DNA of 64,000 nt from Methylomonas paludis (GCF_018734325.1 NZ_CP073754.1:310001-374000); one strand, 5' to 3'; shown: positions 8,574 to 15,572, counted from the stretch's first letter. Notes: generated by a model not told the origin, from the letters alone. Translations and numbers: made by a program.

Positions 8574-8897
8574 ATGGCGTGGAAAATAGGGGCGCGGGGT
8601 GTGTTTGACAAGATTATCGGGATTAACTATCCTTATTGCCGATCTGACGTTGTGGCCATCGCGATTGTTGCGTCTCGCCACCGGATTAAAAGCCTTTGCT
8701 TCGGTAAAGGCTTTTTTGTTTTGATTGATCAGCCGGCGGCGAATTGTTGGTTTTCTCTGTTGACACCCTACTTGCATAGTGCCACAATCAAACCGTCTTG
8801 CAGCAGCAAGGCCGGGCGTGAGAACCCGTTTGCACCGGCGAATAATCGCCACTTTTGCCAGTGGCTTTTTTATGCCCGCTATTTTGCGTGGCGTTAA
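8574..8897 (+). CDS. Possible small Ash/Icd-like ORF (doubtful)
   Basis: A 107-codon ORF runs through the structured region. Its C-terminal part (KAGRENPFAP, then HFCQWLFYAR) reminds me of small Ash/Icd-type ORFs found in P4-like elements, but the likeness is weak and partly from memory. Two terminator-like hairpins lie inside the ORF, and no strong ribosome binding site precedes the ATG. A non-coding structured RNA is at least as likely. Listed so that the reader can weigh it. Confidence 0.2.
   Translation: MAWKIGARGVFDKIIGINYPYCRSDVVAIAIVASRHRIKSLCFGKGFFVLIDQPAANCWFSLLTPYLHSATIKPSCSSKAGRENPFAPANNRHFCQWLFYARYFAWR
8688..8718 (+). terminator. Intrinsic terminator with TTCG loop
   Basis: A 12-bp stem, AAAAGCCTTTGC paired with GTAAAGGCTTTT (one G-U pair), encloses a stable TTCG tetraloop and is followed by TTGTTTT. 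This is a strong intrinsic terminator on the plus strand with no evident gene ending just before it. Confidence 0.75.
8848..8871 (+). terminator. Second intrinsic terminator in the same leader
   Basis: GCCACT pairs with AGTGGC across a six-base loop and is followed directly by six T residues. It lies 130 bp past the first terminator and about 170 bp ahead of the next start codon. Confidence 0.65.
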
Positions 8898-9040
8898 TTG
8901 CTTTCTGTTATGGCGGGGTTGTTTGGGCAGTCGCAAGGCTGGCCGCACCGATGCGCGGTATTCTCACCCCTTGCAATCCCGTCACCCATGACGTGAGAAT
9001 CACGGGTGGTGGTTTATATTTCAGCATCGGAGTAACTGCC

Positions 9041-9265
9041 ATGAACAGCACCAATAATCCCGCTCAAATCGAGCATAATCAAAGCATTCTTAATAATCTG
9101 CATCAATCCTTTGCCGGGTTGGCGTTCTGCTATGGTATGACGGCCAAAGAGATTGAACGCAATGAATTGACCGGCAGCGCCTTGGTTTGCCTACAAAGCG
9201 AGTGTGAAGCACTGGCCGCCCTGGTTAAGTCTATTCGCGCCAGTCGCGTCGGGGGTGTGCAATGA
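9041..9265 (+). CDS. Small hypothetical protein
   Basis: This 74-residue protein is of unknown function and looks largely helical. I chose the ATG at 9041 because CGGAGTAA precedes it at a proper distance and because the upstream in-frame extension (to 8855) reads through the terminator region. Its stop overlaps the start of the RadC-like gene by four bases (ATGA), so the two are coupled. Cysteine residues in FCYGMT and VCLQSECEAL are unpaired and give no clear metal site. Confidence 0.6.
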   Translation: MNSTNNPAQIEHNQSILNNLHQSFAGLAFCYGMTAKEIERNELTGSALVCLQSECEALAALVKSIRASRVGGVQ

Positions 9266-9798
9266 GAGCGGTTAGCAATCACTCAGCCGATTCAGGCAGC
9301 ATAATTAAGATCCCGCATTTTGTTTGTGATGAACGCGGCAGGTATCGTGCTAGAGCAGCCCTGACTGAAGCGCAAATCATTAAGGCGGCCAAGGTGCTGT
9401 TGAATAGGCAAATCAGCCAAGGCGTGGCGCTGACCAGTCCAAATTTTACCGCCACCTGGCTGCAAGCCCATTACCGTGATTTAGAACATGAAGTATTTGT
9501 TTGTCTGTTCCTGGATAACCAGCACCGTATCATTAATGCTGAACAGCTATTCAGGGGTACGATAGATGGCGCGTCTGTTTATCCGCGCGAAGTACTGAAA
9601 CGGGCTTTACAGTTAAATGCAGCAGCCCTGATCTTTGCTCATAATCACCCCAGCGGTATTTTATCGCCCAGTAATGAAGACAAATACATCACCGAAAAGC
9701 TGGTTAAGGCTTTGGCGCTGGTTGATATTCGGGTGTTAGATCATTTTATTGTCAGCAAACGGGGTTATTTTTCGTTTGCTGAGCATGGGCTGATTTGA
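9262..9798 (+). CDS. RadC-like JAB domain protein
   Basis: This 178-residue protein has the JAMM/MPN core of the RadC family. The metal-binding motif is complete: AHNHPSGILSPSNED, with H127, H129 and D140 as ligands, and an upstream glutamate in the DLEHEVF strand. RadC homologues are frequent in integrative elements, plasmids and phages. Their role is unproven, and the old repair assignment is doubtful. The N-terminal helix-hairpin-helix of chromosomal RadC is missing, which is usual for element-borne versions. It is coupled by ATGA to the small gene upstream. Confidence 0.88.
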   Translation: MRAVSNHSADSGSIIKIPHFVCDERGRYRARAALTEAQIIKAAKVLLNRQISQGVALTSPNFTATWLQAHYRDLEHEVFVCLFLDNQHRIINAEQLFRGTIDGASVYPREVLKRALQLNAAALIFAHNHPSGILSPSNEDKYITEKLVKALALVDIRVLDHFIVSKRGYFSFAEHGLI

Positions 9799-10043
9799 TC
9801 AATTAGCCGTGGTTGCCGATTAGCCGAAAAAGGCCGCTTGGCTTGATTGTTCCAGGGTTAGCCTGGTGTTATCAAGTTAACGCAGCCTTTGTGCGTTTGG
9901 TGGCTTGGTATTGGTCAATCTGAGGCTGGAGACAATACGAGGACGGACACTATTGAGATTAACCGAAAGGGTGACACTGCTCGCCTTTCGTCCAGCTATT
10001 AGAAATATAGCAAATAAAGCGGTGTAGTTGTGCATTAAGCCGG
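9799..10043. other. Non-coding spacer with small hairpins
   Basis: No ORF is supported here. There are two local hairpins: CCAGG-GTTAG-CCTGG near 9851 and CGAAAGG/CCTTTCG near 9965. It separates the RadC-like gene from the convergent resolvase gene; one hairpin could serve as terminator, but neither has a good T-run. Confidence 0.35.
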
Positions 10044-10601
10044 TTATGCAGCAATCAGCTTGTATAAAGTTGGTCTGCTAATCCCGTATTCTTTGGCTAC
10101 TTTGCTTTTATCTTGGCCCTGTTCAATTCGGGCTTTGATGGCCGCTACCTGGTCGGCTGTCAGTTTAGCCGGTGCGCCCAGCTTTTTGCCTTGGGCTTTG
10201 GCGACTTCTATGCCTTCCCGTTGTCTTTCTTTAATCAGGGTTCTTTCAAATTCTGCAAACGCGCCCAGCATTTGCAGCATAAGGGTTTGCATGGGTGAGG
10301 TGTTGGCGGCCTCAAAGGTTAAATGCTCTTTGTAGAATTTAACGGTTACGCCTTTTAGGGTTAACGCTTCGATTAAGGTTTGCAGGTCTTTTAAGTTCCT
10401 GGCTAACCGGTCGATGCTGTGGACATGTAAAATGTCACCTTCTCTTAAATGGTTAAGGCAGTTGGTGAGTTCTGGCCGGTTTGCGTCTTTGCCGCTGGCT
10501 TTGTCGATAAAGGTGCGGTCTAGTTGCACGTCTGCCAATTGGCGTTCTGTGTTTTGAGAAGTTGAGCTTACCCGGATGTATCCAATGTGTTGACCTTTCA
10601 T
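10044..10601 (-). CDS. Serine recombinase, resolvase/invertase family
   Basis: This 185-residue small serine recombinase has the catalytic motif YIRVSSTSQNTERQL, with S12 as nucleophile, and the conserved arginines in SIDRLARNL (about 65-69). The E-helix region with FAEFERTLIKERQREG follows, and a C-terminal HTH covers about 145-183 (TADQVAAIKARI, then ISRPTLYKL). Length and layout match Tn3-type resolvases and Hin-type invertases. The adjacent upstream region contains three spaced dyads like a res locus, which favours a resolvase that reduces multimers or cointegrates. No transposase gene or Tn3 inverted repeat is seen nearby. Confidence 0.9.
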   Translation of the reverse strand: MKGQHIGYIRVSSTSQNTERQLADVQLDRTFIDKASGKDANRPELTNCLNHLREGDILHVHSIDRLARNLKDLQTLIEALTLKGVTVKFYKEHLTFEAANTSPMQTLMLQMLGAFAEFERTLIKERQREGIEVAKAQGKKLGAPAKLTADQVAAIKARIEQGQDKSKVAKEYGISRPTLYKLIAA

Positions 10602-10617
10602 GATCTTGCCCCGCTAA

Positions 10618-10747
10618 GTGTAAAATAAAGTCTTAGACTAAGCTTATCATGTGTAAATAAAATGTCAAATTAACTTTTATTTACACGATAGATTGCGGGT
10701 TTGCGGGGGTGGCTGGTGGTGTAAAATAATGTATACTTTATTTGCAT
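10618..10747. other. Three-subsite res-like recombination locus
   Basis: Three related sites precede the resolvase gene. The nearest (10618-10643) starts with GTGTAAAATAAAG. The middle one (10651-10686) is a perfect 12-bp inverted repeat, GTGTAAATAAAA and its complement around a 12-bp spacer. The far one (10719-10747) is a 29-bp dyad centred on GTATAC. Sizes of roughly 26, 36 and 29 bp and their order mirror subsites III, II and I of Tn3 res, with the crossover site I farthest from the gene. The gene's own promoter must lie here, so autorepression is likely. Confidence 0.7.
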
Positions 10748-10955
10748 GCAATAATGACTACTCCGCTTATCTTCCATTTGCATAACTTGACACTAACAGA
10801 TAAAGAAAGTGACAATAAAGTTAGAAAACCTGTAATCTGCTGCGCACCAGTGCTTATTGACTATCTGTTTAAGCTGGTTTCCATGATGCAAGTCGCAAAT
10901 AACAATAAATAAATAAATAATATAGAACTACTATTGAACTAAAATAGCCTTTAGC

Positions 10956-11408
10956 ATGACGAAACACAGTAAGGTAGAACAGTTAGAAGCAGAGTTAAGC
11001 AGCTTAAAAAATGAATTAAATAGAGTAAAAGCCAATTGTTTTTGGGACAATGTCAGCAAAATCATCTCTCCTGCGATTAAATGGGGTGCATTGGCTTTTA
11101 TCGCTGTACAAGGAACAACAGCTATTGGCTATTTAAGCGGGAAAACTACAGATGCAACAATTGATTTAAAAGCTAGTGCCATTTTTAACCCAGATGAAGC
11201 GTGTGCTAATTGGCCATATTGGATAGCAGCTTTATCAGCGGTTTTATGTGCAACAGCAATAAGTTACGGTTTCAATCAGCGTACATTACGCAAAAATACC
11301 ATTGAAAATCTAGCTGGTTACAAAGAGAAATACGAAAAGATGATAGACCCGAATCGCTCCACTAGTGGACTACTAGGTGATGGCTCAACACACCCAAAAG
11401 ACAGGTGA
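10956..11408 (+). CDS. Membrane protein, first gene of a two-gene cargo module
   Basis: This 150-residue protein is of unknown function. It starts with a coiled coil (about 5-27, KVEQLEAELSSLKNELNRVK) and has two hydrophobic segments at about 41-60 and 87-106. It ends in a basic helix followed by the motif DPNRSTSGLLGDGSTHP (from 131). I recall this tail from other uncharacterised bacterial membrane proteins, but no function. Three bases separate its stop from the next gene, so they form one transcript, ended by a strong terminator. It sits at the far right of the element, the usual cargo position. Confidence 0.75.
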   Translation: MTKHSKVEQLEAELSSLKNELNRVKANCFWDNVSKIISPAIKWGALAFIAVQGTTAIGYLSGKTTDATIDLKASAIFNPDEACANWPYWIAALSAVLCATAISYGFNQRTLRKNTIENLAGYKEKYEKMIDPNRSTSGLLGDGSTHPKDR

Positions 11409-11411
11409 ACC

Positions 11412-11969
11412 ATGATCACACATACCATAATCTTCTACATGTTATTGGCAGCAATCTGGTGTTTTTTTGTCTGGCTACACTATGACTATCGCATAGATGT
11501 TTTACGTTATCGACTTTTTCTCTTAAGAGACAAATTATTTGCGTTCGCTGAAGACGGCAAAATTTCCTTTGATGATCCTGCTTACATTTTGACTAGAACC
11601 ATAATCAACGGCTCTCTTCGGTTTGCGCATCGCCTCACGTTGACAGATTTGCTGTTAGCTATCTGGGTACAGAAAAAACATAATAAAAACATTCAAGACC
11701 AATATGACACGCATTTCGAAAAGTGCATGCAAAACCTAAACTTAAATCAGAAAAAAAAGATACTTGCGTTACATAATGAAATGCATTTTGTGATGCTTGC
11801 CCATCTTGGACTTACGTCACCAGTCTTGTTCCCTTTCGCATTCGTAATTAAAATGGCATTGAATTTTCACTTGCTCAACGAACGCAGAATGCTTAACAAA
11901 GCAAAAAAAGGACTTAAGCCCTTTGATACAACAATTTACGATCTCGGAAATCAAACGGCAATAGCCTAA
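11412..11969 (+). CDS. Membrane protein, second gene of a two-gene cargo module
   Basis: This 185-residue protein is of unknown function. It has an N-terminal membrane segment (about 4-22), a cytoplasmic middle region and a second hydrophobic stretch (about 126-150). The stretch YRLFLLRDKLFAFAEDGKIS, followed by FDDPAY (about 32-58), looks like a conserved family core that I have seen in uncharacterised proteins. The pairing with a coiled-coil membrane protein in a mobile element resembles small defence or holin-like modules. That is inference; no catalytic motif is visible. Confidence 0.75.
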   Translation: MITHTIIFYMLLAAIWCFFVWLHYDYRIDVLRYRLFLLRDKLFAFAEDGKISFDDPAYILTRTIINGSLRFAHRLTLTDLLLAIWVQKKHNKNIQDQYDTHFEKCMQNLNLNQKKKILALHNEMHFVMLAHLGLTSPVLFPFAFVIKMALNFHLLNERRMLNKAKKGLKPFDTTIYDLGNQTAIA

Positions 11970-11983
11970 TCAAGCATTCTTAG

Positions 11984-12006
11984 AAACCCGCTTAGGCGGG
12001 TTTTTT
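11984..12006 (+). terminator. Strong intrinsic terminator after cargo genes
   Basis: AAACCCGC pairs with GCGGGTTT across a TTAG loop, followed by TTTT. It follows the cargo stop codon by 15 bases and would insulate the element from the chromosome. Confidence 0.85.
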
Positions 12007-12135
12007 ATTGTCACATGTCCATTGTTGTTCGTCATTTCATGATTTACGGCAGGCCAGTCTAGCCGGATCGCTGTCGGTACAGCGGGCCGCGATTCCACAT
12101 TAACGCACCTAAGCCAAGCTGTAAAACTTGATTAT

Positions 12136-12154
12136 TTACCCCTGTATTACCCCT
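12136..12154. repeat. Right-end TTACCCCT direct repeats
   Basis: TTACCCCT occurs at 12136-12143 and 12147-12154, spaced by 11 bp exactly as at the left end of the element. They lie 40 bp inside the right attachment core, consistent with arm-type integrase or accessory sites. Confidence 0.6.
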
Positions 12155-12193
12155 CATATAGCACAAGAAATTGATTTATATACTTACTGTGCT

Positions 12194-12211
12194 TTCTGTA
12201 TCGGGAAATAA
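12194..12211 (+). other. Right attachment site (attR), displaced mnmE tail
   Basis: The sequence again encodes F-C-I-G-K-stop, with three synonymous differences from the mnmE end at 1574-1591. It marks the right border of the element and preserves the tail that the mnmE gene had before insertion. Confidence 0.85.
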
Positions 12212-12426
12212 GCGGCTGGTATAAATTCAGATCATGCCTTAAAACATTAACCAGGCTCGATATAGCCAAGAGTGTCAATGACGTCAATTTGCCTGGCTGG
12301 CGCCTGCATCAACTCTCCGGTAATTTGCTTGGTTATTATTCGATAGTCGTTAATGGTAACTGGCGGATTATTTTTAAATTTGCTGGTGAAGATGTTGTTT
12401 TGGTCGATTATCTTGATTACCACTAG
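12211..12426 (+). pseudogene. HigB/RelE-like toxin, 5'-truncated relic
   Basis: An open frame without a start codon encodes the C-terminal two thirds of a HigB-family mRNA interferase: NLPGWRLHQLSGNLLGYY, then VNGNWRIIFKF and the closing VDYLDYH, all typical of the family. The N-terminal strand-helix part that should precede it is absent, and the likeness to HigB stops at or very near the attachment site. The truncated gene could not be translated normally. The antitoxin relic follows after ten bases in the usual higB-higA order. Confidence 0.75.
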
Positions 12427-12436
12427 GAGCTTCAAC

Positions 12437-12746
12437 ATGTCACAAATTTACGAGCCGCCTTATCCGGGCGAAACCTTACGGGAAGAGTGTTACCAACTTT
12501 AGGGCTAACCATCACAGAAGCAGCAAAACAGCTTGGCGTTACTTGTGCATCGTTATCAAGGGTATTAAATGGCAAGGCGGCCATGTCGCCGCAAATGGCA
12601 TTAAGAATAGAAAGCTGGTTAGGCGTTGAAAATGGCGGTAGCGCCGATATCTGGATTGCTGAACAAGCGCTGCCTACGATCTTTGGCAAGCTCGTCAAGC
12701 TGGTGCACCTCTAGTTCAACGTGCAGCAATTCCCCATAACAATTAA
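12437..12746 (+). pseudogene. HigA-like antitoxin with two frameshifts
   Basis: The gene starts at ATG 12437 with MSQIYEPPYPGETLREE, then shifts frame near 12485. It continues as VLPTLGLTITEAAKQLGVT with an XRE-type HTH (RVLNGKAAMSPQMALRIESW), and shifts again near 12668 before YDLWQARQAGAPLVQRA. Each shift is explained by a two-base tandem duplication (AGAG and GCGC). Removing both restores a complete HigA antitoxin of about 100 residues. The isolated HTH part alone might be mistaken for a small gene at 12487. Confidence 0.8.
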
Positions 12747-12773
12747 TTAGTGGAATATTATGCCGCTAAGCGC

Positions 12774-13631
12774 TTATACCAACTCGCCATTACGATAGTC
12801 GGCCATAGCCTGTTCTATCTCTTCCCGGGTATTCATCACAAACGGCCCGTATTGAGCAATCGGCTCGCGTAATGGCCGGCCGGCCAATAATAAAAATGCG
12901 GATCCCTGGTCGCCGGCCAGGATTTCCACCCGATCGCCACTGGCAAGTACACCGGTATTTTCAGCTTTCAGGGTACGCCTGTTAGTGATAGGCCCAATCA
13001 TCACCTTACCCTCATAGGGGTAAACAAAAGCATTGTGCTCTGCAATCAGCGCATGGGCAAAAAAGCCTCCTGCCGGCAGTCGTACATCCAGATAAAGCAC
13101 ATCGGCACTGATACCTTGAATCGGCCCTTTAATACTTTGGCCATCTATCTCGGCAATACCCGCAATAATTTTTACTTCACCGCCCTCAGCCAAGCTTAGT
13201 AACGGAATTTCTGCCGGCTGCACATCCTGGTAACTGGCCGGTTTCATTTTCTCCTTGGCTGGCAAATTAACCCAAAGCTGAAAGCCACGCATCCGGCCAC
13301 TTTCCTGCTGCGGCATTTCAGAATGAATAATACCGCGCCCCGCACTCATCCACTGGGCACCGCCACTTTGCAAATTCCCCTGATTACCCAGATGATCCTG
13401 ATGCAGCATATGACCGTCCAGCATATAAGTCACTGTCTCAAAGCCGCGATGCGGATGGTCGGGAAAACCGGCAATATAATCATCAGCATTGCTTGACGAA
13501 AACTCATCCAGCATTAAAAAAGGATCTAGCCTCAATGTTTGGGTTTGGCCAAGGCTCCGATGCAACTTAACGCCGTCGCCATCCGATGTGGCAATGGCTG
13601 GAATGATTTGTTGCAGTATACGTGTGCTCAT
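12774..13631 (-). CDS. Pirin family protein
   Basis: This 285-residue bicupin of the pirin family carries the N-terminal cupin metal-binding residues in PDHPHRGFETVTYML and the HSEM motif of IIHSEMPQQ. Bacterial pirins are linked to quercetin dioxygenase activity or to redox-dependent regulation; the substrate here is unknown. A second, distinct pirin lies at 17207-17926 in the same cluster. The pirin, YceI and b561 genes are all on the minus strand with short gaps and may share stress control. Translation starts at ATG with GGAG upstream. Confidence 0.92.
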   Translation of the reverse strand: MSTRILQQIIPAIATSDGDGVKLHRSLGQTQTLRLDPFLMLDEFSSSNADDYIAGFPDHPHRGFETVTYMLDGHMLHQDHLGNQGNLQSGGAQWMSAGRGIIHSEMPQQESGRMRGFQLWVNLPAKEKMKPASYQDVQPAEIPLLSLAEGGEVKIIAGIAEIDGQSIKGPIQGISADVLYLDVRLPAGGFFAHALIAEHNAFVYPYEGKVMIGPITNRRTLKAENTGVLASGDRVEILAGDQGSAFLLLAGRPLREPIAQYGPFVMNTREEIEQAMADYRNGELV

Positions 13632-13693
13632 GTCTCACTCCTGATTTTGCAGACGGCAACAAACCTGCCTGTTGCCGTAGACTCAGTTACAAC

Positions 13694-14260
13694 TTATTCT
13701 TTAACGGCTTCAACTGGAATGGTAATTGTTACTTCATCACCCACATGCGGCGCATATTTGCCCATATTAAAATCGGTACGTTTCACAACAGTCGTTGCAT
13801 TAGCGCCGCAGGCATCTTTTTTAAGCATAGGGTGCGGCATACAATGGAAAGATGTCACGGTCAGTTCCACTGGTTTGCTGACACCTTTCAACGTCAGCGT
13901 ACCTTCAACTGCCACCAATTTTTCACCTTCGAATTTCAGCTTGCTCGAAGAGAAAGTCATGGTGGGATACTTGGCGGTATCCAGAAAATCTTCACCTTGA
14001 ATGTGTTCGTTAAATAAAGTGGAGCCAGTATCCACCGAGGTGGTATCAACGCTGACTTCAACAGCACCGGTTTTCGCCTGGCGATCCAGTACAATTTTGC
14101 CGGAGGTTTTGTCAAAGCGGCTCTCCTGATTAGAGTAACCAAAATGGCTGTAAGAAAAACGCGGTAAAGTATGGCTGTTATCAATCACATAGGTGTCTGG
14201 AGCAGCCAGAGTAGTGCCTGAAAATGTGGCAATTAAAGCTAAAAATGTCATACGTTTCAT
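13694..14260 (-). CDS. YceI family periplasmic protein
   Basis: This 188-residue protein has a signal peptide (about 1-19, cleaved after TTLAA) and a single YceI lipocalin-like domain. Family features include YVIDNSHTLPRFSYSHFG, the EVSVDTTSVDTG strand pair and LKGVSKPVELTV. YceI proteins bind isoprenoid-type lipids in the periplasm, and many are co-transcribed with cytochrome b561. A paralogue follows upstream at 14434, and a b561 gene after it. The two cysteines in the FHCMPHP and KKDACG segments could form a disulfide. Confidence 0.93.
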   Translation of the reverse strand: MKRMTFLALIATFSGTTLAAPDTYVIDNSHTLPRFSYSHFGYSNQESRFDKTSGKIVLDRQAKTGAVEVSVDTTSVDTGSTLFNEHIQGEDFLDTAKYPTMTFSSSKLKFEGEKLVAVEGTLTLKGVSKPVELTVTSFHCMPHPMLKKDACGANATTVVKRTDFNMGKYAPHVGDEVTITIPVEAVKE

Positions 14261-14317
14261 GGTAAATCTCCTAAGATTAGGGTTGGGTTAGCAAAAACAG
14301 GTAAAACTCAGGGTAGC

Positions 14318-14342
14318 CTCGATGCAGCAACGCGGAATCGAG
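14318..14342. repeat. REP-like hairpin, copy 1
   Basis: CTCGAT and ATCGAG enclose the loop GCAGCAACGCGGA. Two related 25-bp copies occur at 17968 and 23716. It lies between the two YceI genes, outside any ORF. Confidence 0.5.
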
Positions 14343-14433
14343 GATGTAGGCTATGAATCCCTTGATTGCACGACTTCAATAAGGGCGTATTCTTTGCAGT
14401 GAATAGGTACAAAATAAAACGTTATTTTCCAGC

Positions 14434-14985
14434 CTAAGCCAGAAAATGAAACTGAATTAAAACTTCGTTGGCAATAACGTCAAAGTCGGCCCAGGCTCCC
14501 TCGCCAATAGCAAAGTCGGCCCGATTCAGCGTGAACCTACCGTCAAAAACAGCGGTATTGTGTTGCGTGGTACAGGTAAAATTGGCCGTTACATTTTGGG
14601 TTTTGCCTTTAATTGTCATTTTGCCGCGCACTTCATAACGGTTTCCAGCCAAGGTCTTGATGTCTGTGGATACAAATTTGGCTTGGGAAAACGTGGGCGT
14701 GTTGAACCAGTCCTTATTGCTGATTTCAGCATTGGCTTCGTCACTACCCGCATCAATACTGGTTAGATCCATATCAAATACGGCTTTAGCGGTTGATAAC
14801 TGATCCGGGTCAAAACTGAGCTGTGCCGCAAACTTTTGTAAACGTCCTGCCATCGGCACTCCCATTTGCTTATAGACAAAACTCACAGTGCTACGGTCAG
14901 TCAGGATACGGTTAAATTCGCTGGCCTCAGCTAATGGGCTTAGGGCAAGGCCGGTAAGCAACAGCGGTAGCATATGGATTTTCAT
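14434..14985 (-). CDS. YceI family periplasmic protein
   Basis: This is a 183-residue YceI-domain protein with a signal peptide (MKIHMLPLLLTGLALSPLAEA). The start at 14985 is chosen over an upstream in-frame ATG (15081) because it has GGGAGAG just ahead and puts the signal at the N-terminus; the longer form would overlap the b561 gene. Domain features include STVSFVYKQMGVPMAGRL and MTIKGKTQNVTANF. It follows the cytochrome b561 gene by 16 bases, so the two form an operon, a common arrangement in proteobacteria. Confidence 0.93.
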   Translation of the reverse strand: MKIHMLPLLLTGLALSPLAEASEFNRILTDRSTVSFVYKQMGVPMAGRLQKFAAQLSFDPDQLSTAKAVFDMDLTSIDAGSDEANAEISNKDWFNTPTFSQAKFVSTDIKTLAGNRYEVRGKMTIKGKTQNVTANFTCTTQHNTAVFDGRFTLNRADFAIGEGAWADFDVIANEVLIQFHFLA

Positions 14986-15001
14986 CAGTAGCTCTCCCAG
15001 G

Positions 15002-15541
15002 TTAAGATTTGTGTTGAAACAACATCCGCACCAGCACCTCATCCTTGTCCAGCCAATGATGCTTAACGGAGGCACCTGCATGAGCCATCACTAGTCCAAT
15101 CAGCAAAAAGTTCAGACTTTGATGTACGGTTTCCAGCAATTCAGCCAGAGACTTATCCTTACTCAACAAATCCGGTATCGGCAAAATGCCAAAATAAACC
15201 GTCTGAAATCCCTTTGCCGAACTCATCAGCCAACCGGACACAGGGATGGCTACCATTAACAGGTATAGCGTAGCGTGACTAATCTGGGCCAACCGACGCA
15301 TGAAGGCTGATGATCTGCCAGGTAACGCCGGTGGACGATGGCTAAACCGCCATAGCAAACGTAAAACCACCAGCAAAAAAGCGGTTACACCCGCCCATTT
15401 ATGCCAGGCATAGATTTGCAACTTCCAGGGAGATAGCGCTAGATCATGCATATAAATGCCCACCGCAAATAAGCCAATCAGCAATAAGGCCATCAACCAA
15501 TGCAGGCAAATTGCAGTCGTGGTGTAATGATTATGGTTCAT
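15002..15541 (-). CDS. Cytochrome b561
   Basis: This 179-residue integral membrane di-haem protein has four transmembrane helices at about 12-32, 46-66, 90-110 and 143-163. Candidate haem-ligand histidines are H14 (CLHWLMAL), H46 (AWHKWAGV), H89 (ISHATLY) and H154 or so near the last helix. Family members pass electrons from ubiquinol to periplasmic acceptors, and the E. coli homologue CybB is a superoxide:ubiquinone oxidoreductase. Operon position with a YceI gene fits a shared periplasmic redox or lipid-quinone role. Confidence 0.93.
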   Translation of the reverse strand: MNHNHYTTTAICLHWLMALLLIGLFAVGIYMHDLALSPWKLQIYAWHKWAGVTAFLLVVLRLLWRFSHRPPALPGRSSAFMRRLAQISHATLYLLMVAIPVSGWLMSSAKGFQTVYFGILPIPDLLSKDKSLAELLETVHQSLNFLLIGLVMAHAGASVKHHWLDKDEVLVRMLFQHKS

Positions 15542-15572
15542 TGCTGCTCCTGTAAAATGACTGGTGCCTAAG

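Larger units (their letters stand above)
8555..8871 (+). promoter_or_regulatory. Structured region with three hairpins, possible leader or small RNA
   Basis: Between the iteron cluster and the next gene lies a series of hairpins: CGGGC-TTT-GCCCG at 8555-8567, and two T-tailed hairpins at 8688 and 8848. A further inverted pair, ATTCTCAC and GTGAGAAT, lies at about 8960 and 8993. Several terminators in one orientation ahead of a gene suggest attenuation or small RNA production. Satellite P4 uses such a region for its immunity RNA; the comparison is by analogy only. Confidence 0.35.
1574..12211. mobile_element. Integrative element inserted at the 3' end of mnmE
   Basis: An 18-bp imperfect direct repeat flanks about 10.6 kb: positions 1574-1591 and 12194-12211 agree at 15 of 18 bases, and both encode FCIGK-stop. 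A tyrosine integrase gene sits next to the left repeat. Inside are an AlpA/Xis-like protein, a Toprim primase-like protein, a DUF927 helicase-like ATPase, an origin-like repeat region, a RadC-like protein, a serine resolvase and a two-gene cargo. I see no relaxase, type IV secretion, capsid or terminase gene, so transfer would need a helper. The 3' end of mnmE (thdF) is also the target of SGI1-type islands, which is established knowledge; the gene content here differs. Confidence 0.9.

Noticed and set aside
12487-12714. Stand-alone small HTH gene
   Set aside because: It is the middle frame of the frameshifted higA relic; both ends of the antitoxin continue in other frames.
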